The notes beneath the pieces were generated by a model. The model was not told the origin of the DNA. It worked only from the letters and a program-made list of their open reading frames with translations, and did not search any database. Both the position numbers and the translations under genes were made by a program. DNA of 64,000 nucleotides from Natrinema sp. HArc-T2 (GTDB lineage Archaea; Halobacteriota; Halobacteria; Halobacteriales; Natrialbaceae): NCBI RefSeq assembly GCF_041821085.1, contig NZ_JBGUAZ010000005.1, positions 241,031 to 305,030 on the forward strand. The letters run 5' to 3'. Below are positions 35,445 to 43,032 of the stretch, in pieces; within the stretch, counting starts at the first letter, position 1; the number at the start of each line of letters is the position of its first letter.

Positions 35445-36811
35445 GATCCAAAATAGATATTATATTATCGGATGGTAGAGAAGTTGAAGATAGCGAGATA
35501 AGAATTTTAGAACAAGAAATAGATTCAAGTTTGTATACCACAGGTACAAAGAAATTCTATAAATGTTCTCATCCTAGTGATCCAGACTATGAATACATAC
35601 CTGATCGGAGCTGTGAGGGAACTGTAGATGTTGATGCAGAGAGATTAGTCTGTGAGAAGTGTAGTAGGATAATTACTGACCCACAAGGGAAAGAAGAGTT
35701 TCAAAGTGAGATATTATATCTTAATAAACGGGGTGTGAGGGACAAAATACGAAAGAGAGTAAAAGAAGAATTTGATACGACTGCGACCACAGTGAGTAGA
35801 AGCTACTTTGACCGTAAGTTTAGCTATGTTCTGGATGTTGAGGACCCCGATATCAATATTTTCATTCTATCTTCGAGTATTAGTGCCGAAGTTGCAGAAT
35901 GGTGTAAGGTATACAATGAAAAGCCTGTTTTTGCACTGATCGGAGACGCTCGGTCAGTATCAAATAAACTTTCTGACCTGCGGATCCCACATTTTGGCTT
36001 TTCAGAGGTTATTTCTGACGATTTTGTTAGTATAATTTCTGAGGCAGACCGTGGACTGCTCTCTGATCGGGAACTCCGCGCAAGTCTCTCGCACCGCCTT
36101 TGTTCAGACAGAGAAGTTCTAGAACAGATGGAATACGATGACTTTGAAAGATCTGTACAAAATTTGCTCGCAGGTACTATTGCTACTAGTTCTCTGCTTG
36201 GCTCATCGGAGGCTGGCAGCGGTGTCCCAGATGGGCTACTGACTCTTGATTACAGTAGCCCTCCACCGCTCTTTATGTGGGACGCGAAATTTGTAGACTA
36301 TACTTCTGGTGAAAGGACAAAAACGACGCTCAAGAGCGAGTATGATAAAATATTAAGACATGAAACGAGCATCGAGTCTGTTCCAAGCATTGACAATAAT
36401 TTTGACGGAGTGGAGGGTATTATCCTATTTACGCCTGGTATAAAAGAATCAAATGTGAAGAGGTTAGCAGAATTTATAGATGAAAATAGATTTCTTCAAA
36501 ATAGTTCCGGGAATAGCACTATCTGTTATTTCAAATTCGACGCTCTCTTGGAATTATTTAATTTATATACGAAGAACGAATCCAATGTCCAAAGAAAAGA
36601 ACGAGGATTCCGAGCAACACTGCATAGATATATGACATCCTCCTCAAAACACGATTCAGACACGGATATCATAGATAATACAGAAAACTGTCTCGAGATG
36701 GATATTGACGATATACACAATGTATTCTCTCGCGTTGCATCTCTGGGGATTGAACAGAAAGAGATCCCCGATGAGGAGTATTTATCCTTTTTAGAGATGA
36801 TGAGTACCTAA
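35441..36811 (+). CDS. Zinc-ribbon plus PD-(D/E)xK nuclease-like protein
   Basis: The 456-residue protein has an N-terminal metal-binding-like segment (C42, H44, C58, then CEKC at 71-74) and a middle domain with FALIGDARSVSNKLSDL. A C-terminal region resembles a restriction-endonuclease fold: helix DDFERSVQNLLAG (E236), then VPDGLLTLD (D264), then MWDAKFVD (D281, K283). E, PD and DxK in this order and spacing are the PD-(D/E)xK catalytic set. A helical tail follows. Role inferred: a DNA-cutting effector in a mobile-element defence or competition unit with the overlapping upstream gene. No family name is known to me. Confidence 0.7.
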   Translation: MRSKIDIILSDGREVEDSEIRILEQEIDSSLYTTGTKKFYKCSHPSDPDYEYIPDRSCEGTVDVDAERLVCEKCSRIITDPQGKEEFQSEILYLNKRGVRDKIRKRVKEEFDTTATTVSRSYFDRKFSYVLDVEDPDINIFILSSSISAEVAEWCKVYNEKPVFALIGDARSVSNKLSDLRIPHFGFSEVISDDFVSIISEADRGLLSDRELRASLSHRLCSDREVLEQMEYDDFERSVQNLLAGTIATSSLLGSSEAGSGVPDGLLTLDYSSPPPLFMWDAKFVDYTSGERTKTTLKSEYDKILRHETSIESVPSIDNNFDGVEGIILFTPGIKESNVKRLAEFIDENRFLQNSSGNSTICYFKFDALLELFNLYTKNESNVQRKERGFRATLHRYMTSSSKHDSDTDIIDNTENCLEMDIDDIHNVFSRVASLGIEQKEIPDEEYLSFLEMMST

Positions 36812-36824
36812 CCCGAAGAAAGTG

Positions 36825-37358
36825 CTAATCAAAATTCTTGCTCAGAACCCATAGGCCACGGTCGAGCGTCCGCAGTTCCACATCAATTTCATTGGCCAGC
36901 GTGTGACAGACTCCGAGATACATGAGATATTCGTCTACGGTTGGCGTCTCTGATAGCTCGGTATCAAGGTGGCCAGCGACCTGAAGCGCACTCCAGGCTC
37001 TCTCGTCTAACACCGTATAGGCGATCGGGTCCATGAACAGCAAGAGAGCCGACGCGACAGGCACTCCTACTCCATGCAGGTTGTTCTGTAACGTCTCGAC
37101 TTTCTCCACAACTGACTGCCGTTCAAGCGTACGTCGTACTGTGTCCTCAGCAAGCTCTGTATCGTTCATTCGAAAATCTGGTATTACTCTATTGCTCTTC
37201 CAGCCGACAACCCACTCGAGATCCTCCCACGTCCAAGTCCCCTCTGCGAATGCTATAGGCAGGACATCTAATTGACGCTCTTCCTCTTCGAAATCCACCC
37301 TATCCTGTCTCGGGTATGCTCGAGCAGCCTCCCGAATACGCCGACCTGTAAGTTCCAT
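36825..37358 (-). CDS. Helix-hairpin-helix glycosylase-like protein
   Basis: The 177-residue protein is helical. It contains LHGVGVPVASALLLFMDPIAYTVLDERAWSAL (about residues 93-124), the G-V-G-V-x-x-A-S-A pattern with a following Asp that recalls HhH-GPD DNA glycosylase-type folds found in bacterial and archaeal defence islands. A catalytic Lys typical of bifunctional glycosylases is not obvious. It converges on the nuclease gene with 13 bases between stops and is divergent from the repressor at 37489. Function unproven. Confidence 0.6.
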   Translation of the reverse strand: MELTGRRIREAARAYPRQDRVDFEEEERQLDVLPIAFAEGTWTWEDLEWVVGWKSNRVIPDFRMNDTELAEDTVRRTLERQSVVEKVETLQNNLHGVGVPVASALLLFMDPIAYTVLDERAWSALQVAGHLDTELSETPTVDEYLMYLGVCHTLANEIDVELRTLDRGLWVLSKNFD

Positions 37359-37404
37359 AGACCTAGCAACCCATTATCAGTACTTAGGTTTAACCACAAA
37401 ATTC

Positions 37405-37441
37405 TGTGTCTATAGATTAAGAAAAGGAGTCTATAGACACA
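37405..37441. promoter_or_regulatory. 12-bp inverted-repeat operator for the element repressor
   Basis: TGTGTCTATAGA (37405-37416) and its perfect complement TCTATAGACACA (37430-37441) are separated by 13 bases. They lie in the divergent gap between the HhH-like gene and the repressor gene at 37489. A perfect 12-bp arm repeat next to a winged-helix gene strongly suggests an autoregulated operator. Confidence 0.65.
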
Positions 37442-37488
37442 TCTCCGTAGGTCGCTAAGGTCGCATCTCCCGATGAAAACCTCACTGA

Positions 37489-37752
37489 ATGCGCCCGCGA
37501 GTCGAATGGATGACGCAGGCCGACGAGCGTGTGTTAGAATTTCTCCATGAGAAAGACATCGTATCGTCTCCAAGTGTCATTGCTGCAAATATTGACTATA
37601 CGGGCGAATATATTTCGCGGCGCTGTAACAAACTTGAAAATGCTGGTCTACTCCAGCGAGTGGACGCGACAAACTATCGAATTACGGAACTCGGGGAACG
37701 GTACCTGATCGGGGAAGTCGATCCTGACGAGCTCTCTCTTGACGATTGCTGA
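37489..37752 (+). CDS. PhiH1-like winged-helix repressor
   Basis: The 87-residue protein starts MRPRVEWMTQADERVLEFLHEKDIV and continues with the winged helix VIAANIDYTGEYISRRCNKLENAGLLQRVDATNYRITELGERYL. This is the standard layout of haloarchaeal virus PhiH1-type repressors, common in integrated elements. It sits 48 bases behind a perfect inverted-repeat operator and probably controls the divergent promoters of the element. Confidence 0.8.
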   Translation: MRPRVEWMTQADERVLEFLHEKDIVSSPSVIAANIDYTGEYISRRCNKLENAGLLQRVDATNYRITELGERYLIGEVDPDELSLDDC

Positions 37753-37826
37753 TGGCTGTCTCTTAGCCGTTCTGATAAAATGTAAGAAGTCTTAATTAGC
37801 GCAAACAGTAATGACAGTACTGCTTA

Positions 37827-39014
37827 TTATGCCAATTCCTCAAATGAGATTGGTTTATAGATCACTGATCGGCCTTCCCTTTCCCAAGTAACTAGCCCGT
37901 CTTCCTCGAGCTCATTGAGAGCGTTCTGTACCTGTCTCTGCCCCACGTCAACCAACTTGTGCTGAGAGATCTCGGCGGAACTGGCTGATCCTAATACCAT
38001 TATAGCGTCCAGTACATCAAGATACGCAACCTGACTAACTTTAGGCCGAGGACCAGCTGTTGGCATAGGCTCGTCGTAGGTATCGTCTGGGTCGTACTTC
38101 GATGATAGTGCTGATCGCCGGTGATATTCATTTACTGCCCATTTGCGTGGCTTGCCACACGCCGTCTTAGGATATTTGTAGCAGATCCAGTCCATGACCT
38201 GCTTGACAGTTTGGTGATTATTATTAAGTGCGAACTTCAGATACGTGCAGAGTTTGGTTTCAGCACCTGAGCGGTCCCCGCAGTATCCGACTTCATTGTA
38301 CTCTCCATCCATGAGATACCGGACTGTCTCACCGACATCAGAGTCCAGCAGCATTTGTATTCGACGCTCAACATCAAATGGTGCCTCGACCTCCGCGAGA
38401 TCCGTAATCTCTTCTGAGATATTGGTGACGTTTGCGTCCGTGGTATGGGCGTGTGTGTTGCCTTGTTGATCTGGAAAGACAGTCGCAGATACCGAGGCGA
38501 TGGGTCTGTTATGAAGTATGCAGTAGTGGCCTTCTATGTCCGGTGAACAATCGTGCCATTCCTTATCGCATGAATCTAGCTCACTGCCTGGGCCGACAAC
38601 ATACTTCCTGCTAGCCTGAATCGACCCACCATCAAAATCGCCATTTCCGACATCATCTTCGACAGAGAGGTAGTAATGTCGACCATCATGCGGTGACTCA
38701 ACTGTAAGTGTGGAAGGTAGTCTTTCGATCAAATTAGGGCGTTCGCTGACTTTATAAGGGTCATAGTCTACGATGACCAACCCACCTCCTGCGTAGACGC
38801 CATACTGACCGTCAACTGTATGATGCTCGTACTGGGTATGGGCGACTGGTGCCTTACTTCCTTCTTGGAGCGGGATGAACCGCTTAGCATCAAGTCCTGC
38901 CTCACGCAGTCTGGACTCGAGTACTTCCTTCGGATCACTTCCTGCTGTTTGGTTCGACTCAGCGTTGGATTTATTGTAATCTTTTACATCATTCGAGTTG
39001 TCGTGTCCACTCAT
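37827..39014 (-). CDS. Prim-Pol (primase-polymerase) replication protein
   Basis: The 395-residue protein has an archaeo-eukaryotic-primase-like N-terminal half: FIPLQEGSKAPV, YGVYAGGGLVIVDYDP with the metal pair D83/D85, SPHDGRHYYL with a His, and GGSIQASRKYVVGPGS. This matches the bifunctional primase/polymerase domain of plasmids and viruses. The last 90 residues form a winged helix (VLGSASSAEISQHKLVDVGQRQVQNALNELEEDGLV). No helicase domain is attached. The start at 39014 is set by a GGAGGTCA ribosome site (complement of 39018-39027). It probably initiates replication of the element when excised. Confidence 0.75.
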   Translation of the reverse strand: MSGHDNSNDVKDYNKSNAESNQTAGSDPKEVLESRLREAGLDAKRFIPLQEGSKAPVAHTQYEHHTVDGQYGVYAGGGLVIVDYDPYKVSERPNLIERLPSTLTVESPHDGRHYYLSVEDDVGNGDFDGGSIQASRKYVVGPGSELDSCDKEWHDCSPDIEGHYCILHNRPIASVSATVFPDQQGNTHAHTTDANVTNISEEITDLAEVEAPFDVERRIQMLLDSDVGETVRYLMDGEYNEVGYCGDRSGAETKLCTYLKFALNNNHQTVKQVMDWICYKYPKTACGKPRKWAVNEYHRRSALSSKYDPDDTYDEPMPTAGPRPKVSQVAYLDVLDAIMVLGSASSAEISQHKLVDVGQRQVQNALNELEEDGLVTWEREGRSVIYKPISFEELA

Positions 39015-39046
39015 AGCTGACCTCCTTGGCACGGCTGTTCAAATCA

Positions 39047-39096
39047 GGCCGCGCTTGGATCGCGGCCGAACGGTTCTTTGTAGGGGCTATAGGGGC
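39047..39096. promoter_or_regulatory. GC-rich hairpin and short direct repeats; possible origin
   Basis: GGCCGCG/CGCGGCC (39047-39067) is a 7-bp perfect stem with a 7-base loop, in an otherwise AT-rich region just upstream of the Prim-Pol gene. Two TAGGGGC repeats follow at 39081-39087 and 39090-39096. Hairpin plus iteron-like repeats beside a replication gene are compatible with an origin. A regulatory role is equally possible. Confidence 0.35.
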
Positions 39097-39180
39097 GACT
39101 ATGTCATCCAACAAAACCCTCGCGTATCCTTGGATATTTAGAAGCCATCACTGCTTCTGTGAGAATACTTATAATGTTAG

Positions 39181-39627
39181 TTACCACTCAATTGCGTCTA
39201 TTTCTGGCGGTTCAGAGTCTGGCGAATGGTCAGAAACAAAGGCGACATCGCCGACCTCATGGAAGTATCCCTGCTGTTCGGCCTCGTAATAGATCACCCA
39301 GACAGTTTCGGCTGAGGCAACCAGATATGCCGCAAGGAGTCGTCCAAGATCAGTACCAGAGGCCTTGAGGTTCTGATCGAATTGCTTCAGGACATTCTCG
39401 GCTGTCGCACCTCCGACGTACTTTGCCTCCTTGTAGTCTCCGTCTTTTGGCTCTTCAGCAAGCCGAATCAAATGACGCCAAGGAATCTCGTTGAGATCGG
39501 TGTATTGATTCACCCATTCAGATCCGCTAAGACCCTGATATTCGATTATGTGGTCGTTCGAACCCTTTATGATCCTACCATCTTTGTCGACACTGCGATT
39601 ACCGTCTGCTTTGAGCTGATCCATCAT
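39181..39627 (-). CDS. Hypothetical protein of the element
   Basis: The 148-residue protein starts MMDQLKADGNRSVDKDGRII and has WVNQYTDLNEIPWRHLIRLAEEPKDGDYKEAKYVGG and a helical segment LGRLLAAYLVASAETVWVIYYEAEQQGYFHEVGDVAF. I do not recognise it. It has no membrane segment and no metal motif. A TATA-like TTATAGGC is near 39660. It may work with the nearby Prim-Pol gene, which lies downstream on the same strand. Confidence 0.6.
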   Translation of the reverse strand: MMDQLKADGNRSVDKDGRIIKGSNDHIIEYQGLSGSEWVNQYTDLNEIPWRHLIRLAEEPKDGDYKEAKYVGGATAENVLKQFDQNLKASGTDLGRLLAAYLVASAETVWVIYYEAEQQGYFHEVGDVAFVSDHSPDSEPPEIDAIEW

Positions 39628-39867
39628 GAGATCATCAATACCGATGATGGAGAGCTTCTTATAGGCGATTAATGAAATATAGAGATTATTTCAATAAAAT
39701 CGCAAAGGTTGCCGATTCTCTGCGTTACCTCTAATCTGACCCTCTTAGTGGCTGAATCTGGGCAACGGTTGTTGGCATATATATTCCAACTGTCAACTTC
39801 ACATATTCTTTGGAGACTGTAAATGAACTCCAAAGTATATGCTGGCAGAGGCGACGGCGCTTTATGT
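39628..39867. other. Intergenic region between divergent element genes
   Basis: These 240 AT-rich bases separate the hypothetical gene at 39181-39627 and the recombinase at 39868. They hold promoter-like boxes on both strands (AAGTATATGC near 39833-39842 for the recombinase). I see no convincing reading frame. Confidence 0.4.
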
Positions 39868-40497
39868 ATGACCACGAGCGAAACGCCGCGTTCTACGAAT
39901 TCCAAAGGACAGGCGACTGTCTGGCTCAAGCCTGCGCAGGTCAAAGATTTGAGAAACGCCATCGTCAAAAAGAGCCCGAGCTACTTGAAACAGCGAAACG
40001 ATGCTCTGATTCAACTACTCTATGACACTGGCTTGCGAGTCGGTGAGGCTGTCCAAGTAGACGTAGAGCATCTCGATCTTGATGAATCCGTGCTAGGGCT
40101 TCCGGCCGATCTGCAGAAAGACTACCCAAACGAGAATACCCCGACGTATACCCGGATCGGGTTGGCCGAAGAAACCACTCGAGTCCTCGATCAGTACCTC
40201 AGTAGTCGATGGAAAGAATCAGTCGCCCTATTTCCGTCAACACACTCTGATCGGATGACTACACAAGCCGTTCGAGACGTTGTGAGTCTGGCTGCTGAAG
40301 CCGCTGAGGTTCAGCCGCATACTCGTACTGGACGAGGCGAGCCCGGCGACATCACGCCGCACACACTACGACACTCGGTTGCGTATCGGATGCTAAACCA
40401 CGAGGATGGGCATACGCTCTACAATGTTCGGAACCGCCTGCGACACTCAACAATCCAAACAACGGAGAAAGTATATGACCACTTCGACAGCGTATAG
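39868..40497 (+). CDS. Minimal tyrosine recombinase (XerC/D-like)
   Basis: The 209-residue protein carries the full catalytic set: R57 in DTGLRVGE, H165 and R168 in HTLRHS, H193 in RLRHSTIQTT and Y203 in VYDHF. Only about 40 residues precede the catalytic domain, so the usual SAM-like core-binding domain is missing or very short. The ATG at 39868 was chosen because an AAGTATATGC box lies about 30 bases upstream. An ATG at 39823 is possible. It may resolve multimers or act in copy control, while the larger recombinase at 43033 integrates the element. Confidence 0.85.
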   Translation: MTTSETPRSTNSKGQATVWLKPAQVKDLRNAIVKKSPSYLKQRNDALIQLLYDTGLRVGEAVQVDVEHLDLDESVLGLPADLQKDYPNENTPTYTRIGLAEETTRVLDQYLSSRWKESVALFPSTHSDRMTTQAVRDVVSLAAEAAEVQPHTRTGRGEPGDITPHTLRHSVAYRMLNHEDGHTLYNVRNRLRHSTIQTTEKVYDHFDSV

Positions 40498-40542
40498 GAT
40501 ATAAAACACTATATAAATTTAGCTTTCAGCAGCAAATAGAGT

Positions 40543-41571
40543 ATGCCTATCCAACAACTCAGATTGTATGATATAATAGTGGATCTTCTACCTGGTGTTA
40601 TTTTTATTGCCCTTCTATATCCTATTTCTGATAGTTCTATCGTTGATAGTGTTCCTACGTTTCTCTCATCCGGACCTGTTTTCGCAATTATATTGATTAC
40701 AGCCGGTTATGTCCTTGGAAGGTTAATTCACTCCACAACAGGGAAATTAAATGATGTTCTGCAAGAAAGTCGGCAGTTGTTTATTGGAATACTCTTACTA
40801 GAGCTATCAGTATTATTGCTTATTGTCCAAGCTTCCCTTCTTTTGATCCCATTTGATTCACTATCATTCGATATAGTGTCTAACTTTCATCACATAACCA
40901 GTACAGAACCTGATGCGGAGGATATTGTGATGTATTTGATAACTCAGATATTTTCCCTATATATCGTGTATAAATTCATGGTAGCAATTCGATACTTCCC
41001 GTGGGACTTGGATACTGAAGCTAAGATTCAAGATGATAACGCTTTGAGTTCTATCTATACTCTGTTACCAGCAGAATATCCTGATGAAGATATAGATTCT
41101 TGGCTCAAAAAAGGGAATGTGTCAATATCGACTTCCGATTCACTGTCTGGTCCAATTGAGGCATCTATGTATGCGAAGATAAAATCTGCTTTGAATAAAC
41201 AGTATGACATAGATATAAATCAAACTTCACTTCCTCATGGTAACACTGACCTTGAGTGGATCAGGTATATCGGGTATTCGAAAATGTTTGGTAAAGAGAC
41301 ACTCTACCAAAGATATAATATACTAACGACCTTCTTCCGCAACCTATCTGTTGTTTTTTGGATAGTTTATCTGCTCTATTCTTTCCTGAGTCTCATCTCA
41401 CTACTTGGTCCCGGCAGAGAGTTCAGATGGATGAATTGGGATTTTAGTTCACGATATTTGATGGTCTGGATTCTATTTCTCCTTGCAATATCATTTTCAA
41501 CACAGGTGAGTAAATATTCAAAATATAGAAATCGACAATTCATAGCCGATTTATATAATGTTCTGAATTAA
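40543..41571 (+). CDS. Multi-span membrane protein of the element
   Basis: The 342-residue protein has membrane segments near residues 10-28, 45-60, 80-105, 130-148, 268-290 and 305-325, with a soluble middle loop of about 100 residues (WDLDTEAKIQDDN to KMFGKETL). It starts MPIQQLRLYDIIVDLLPGVIF. A YD..xxLLPG start is seen in several bacterial membrane proteins of unknown role. Codons are AT-rich. A TATATAAATT box lies about 30 bases upstream. Function unknown. It could be an exclusion or abortive-infection effector. Confidence 0.65.
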   Translation: MPIQQLRLYDIIVDLLPGVIFIALLYPISDSSIVDSVPTFLSSGPVFAIILITAGYVLGRLIHSTTGKLNDVLQESRQLFIGILLLELSVLLLIVQASLLLIPFDSLSFDIVSNFHHITSTEPDAEDIVMYLITQIFSLYIVYKFMVAIRYFPWDLDTEAKIQDDNALSSIYTLLPAEYPDEDIDSWLKKGNVSISTSDSLSGPIEASMYAKIKSALNKQYDIDINQTSLPHGNTDLEWIRYIGYSKMFGKETLYQRYNILTTFFRNLSVVFWIVYLLYSFLSLISLLGPGREFRWMNWDFSSRYLMVWILFLLAISFSTQVSKYSKYRNRQFIADLYNVLN

Positions 41572-41578
41572 ATGAAAC

Positions 41579-42181
41579 TCAGCCTATTAATTTTGTGAGC
41601 CAGCCCTGGTTTTGTCGTTCTCGTTCTCTTTCCTTTATAATTCGCCGCTCTGATTGCTGCTCACTAAGTAATCGTTGTTGCCAGCCTCCTCGAGATCGTG
41701 TTGAACGTTCATATGCGGCATCGAATGCATCCCGCAATTGATGAACCTGTTCAGGAGTAAGTGCCGTACGGCCATCATCGAGGCCAGCTTCTTGTCTCAT
41801 TTCTCGCCCTGACCAAATCGATTCTCGAGGTGGATGAGACGCTAGTACCATCTCGAGATTATTCAAGAGTGTATAACGTCGCCACGTAGTTTCAGCCTCG
41901 TTTAGATTGCCTAAGATGTGATCCCGGTTTAATTCTGCATCCACAAGTCGCTCCACCTCAGGAGGTACATCGCTCTCGACCAGCGTTTCGATAAGACTTG
42001 GTGCTCCAGATTGGGCATACCCTGGCACGGACAGATTGACGCCGCTGTCATTGCGGCTCTTCCGATCGTGCCCTGGTCCGGTGCTGGCCTTGGAACTCGT
42101 GCTCGATCCGTTCTGTCGTTGTTGCTGCTTGTTCTGTGTACGCTGCTTCCTACTGCTACGGGATGGACCGGGAGAACTCAT
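41579..42181 (-). CDS. Basic/Gln-rich hypothetical protein
   Basis: The 200-residue protein has a Ser/Gln/Lys/Arg-rich disordered N-terminus (SRSSRKQRTQNKQQQRQN). A helical core follows (VPPEVERLVDAELNRDHILGNLNEAETTWRRYTLLNNLEMVLASHPP) and a charged C-terminal helix ending ERERERQNQGWLTKLIG. It is unlike host proteins, which are acidic. Similar helical proteins occur in haloarchaeal viral and plasmid regions, but I cannot name a family. Its start overlaps the RHH gene stop (ATGA), so the two are one message. Confidence 0.6.
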   Translation of the reverse strand: MSSPGPSRSSRKQRTQNKQQQRQNGSSTSSKASTGPGHDRKSRNDSGVNLSVPGYAQSGAPSLIETLVESDVPPEVERLVDAELNRDHILGNLNEAETTWRRYTLLNNLEMVLASHPPRESIWSGREMRQEAGLDDGRTALTPEQVHQLRDAFDAAYERSTRSRGGWQQRLLSEQQSERRIIKERERERQNQGWLTKLIG

Positions 42182-42390
42182 TGTCGGGCCTTGTGTTCTG
42201 AACTGGCTGATTTCTTTTCTAAGGCGATCTGGAGCCCTGTTGGGATCGCGTTACCCTCGCCTTGCTCATCTATTTTCAATGCCTGTTGGAGTACAAACTG
42301 GTGAATTGACTCGTACCCGTACACCTTGCAGATCCGCTTGAGAGCTAGGTGAGTGTCTTCGTGGACAGTGATTGTAGTGTATCCTTCCAT
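42178..42390 (-). CDS. Ribbon-helix-helix-like small DNA-binding protein
   Basis: The 70-residue protein MEGYTTITVHEDTHLALKRICKVYGYESIHQFVLQQAL has a beta strand followed by two helices, the RHH pattern. The start at 42390 is preferred because a CATAAATG box about 45 bases upstream would start transcription between it and the alternative ATG at 42432. It overlaps the next gene (ATGA) and probably autoregulates that pair. Confidence 0.6.
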   Translation of the reverse strand: MEGYTTITVHEDTHLALKRICKVYGYESIHQFVLQQALKIDEQGEGNAIPTGLQIALEKKSASSEHKARQ

Positions 42391-42432
42391 GCCCCTGACA
42401 ACATAGTGTACAGCCTCACCCTGATAATACAT

Positions 42433-42735
42433 TTATGCGGAACACAGCCATGGCGCTGTTAGTGGATTAGAGCCACTGGTACATGTAGAGAACACACCTC
42501 TCACATACTCGCTTTTCAAGAAACGCAATACGGCGTAGGCCTCCAGACCGCTATATGCCTATGCACAACTAATGCCATAATTATCTATACCCGCGTTAAA
42601 GCGATAGGATCGGACCAGCAGACATACCCAACTCCAGCCTTGCTGATTCTGTTTTTGAGATCTGAATAAGAACGAATAACCTTCGCACAGGAACGCAAGT
42701 GAGTTTAATAGCAAAGAAAAAGCTGATAAATAGGA
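42433..42735. other. Element intergenic region
   Basis: About 300 bases between divergent genes. There is an imperfect stem AGTGG/CCACT near 42460-42477, a GTTTAATAG box near 42702-42710 serving the small membrane gene, and nothing else I recognise. Confidence 0.4.
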
Positions 42736-43029
42736 ATGGCTTACCCTGTGAAACCTCTGAAAGTCCTCAGAGCGATTATGATTTTCGGCCTGGTTCTTTT
42801 GCCTTCGGTGCCAGGTGTGGAGATCGGTATAGTCGCAACAAGCCTACTAGCATTAATCGCTGGCGGCGCATACTTATTTGACGCATATAGGTCAGAGCAG
42901 GAAATCCAGGAGGCTCATGAAACACTCGAGAAATTAGAAGAAGGTGAACTAACGCTTGAACAGATTCAAGCTGGTGAAGACGGCTTAAAAGTCAAAGACG
43001 ATGATGGAAACCTCACTCAAATCAACTAG
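42736..43029 (+). CDS. Small membrane protein with coiled coil
   Basis: The 97-residue protein has two hydrophobic segments (MIFGLVLLPSVPGVEIGIVATSLLALIAGGAYLF) followed by a soluble helix EQEIQEAHETLEKLEEGELTLEQIQAG. It is typical of small haloviral and plasmid membrane proteins without known function. It stops three bases from the convergent integrase stop. Confidence 0.6.
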   Translation: MAYPVKPLKVLRAIMIFGLVLLPSVPGVEIGIVATSLLALIAGGAYLFDAYRSEQEIQEAHETLEKLEEGELTLEQIQAGEDGLKVKDDDGNLTQIN

Positions 43030-43032
43030 ATA

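Noticed and set aside
42433..42735. CRISPR array or clustered repeats in the island
   Set aside because: No regularly spaced repeats are present here or anywhere else in the window.
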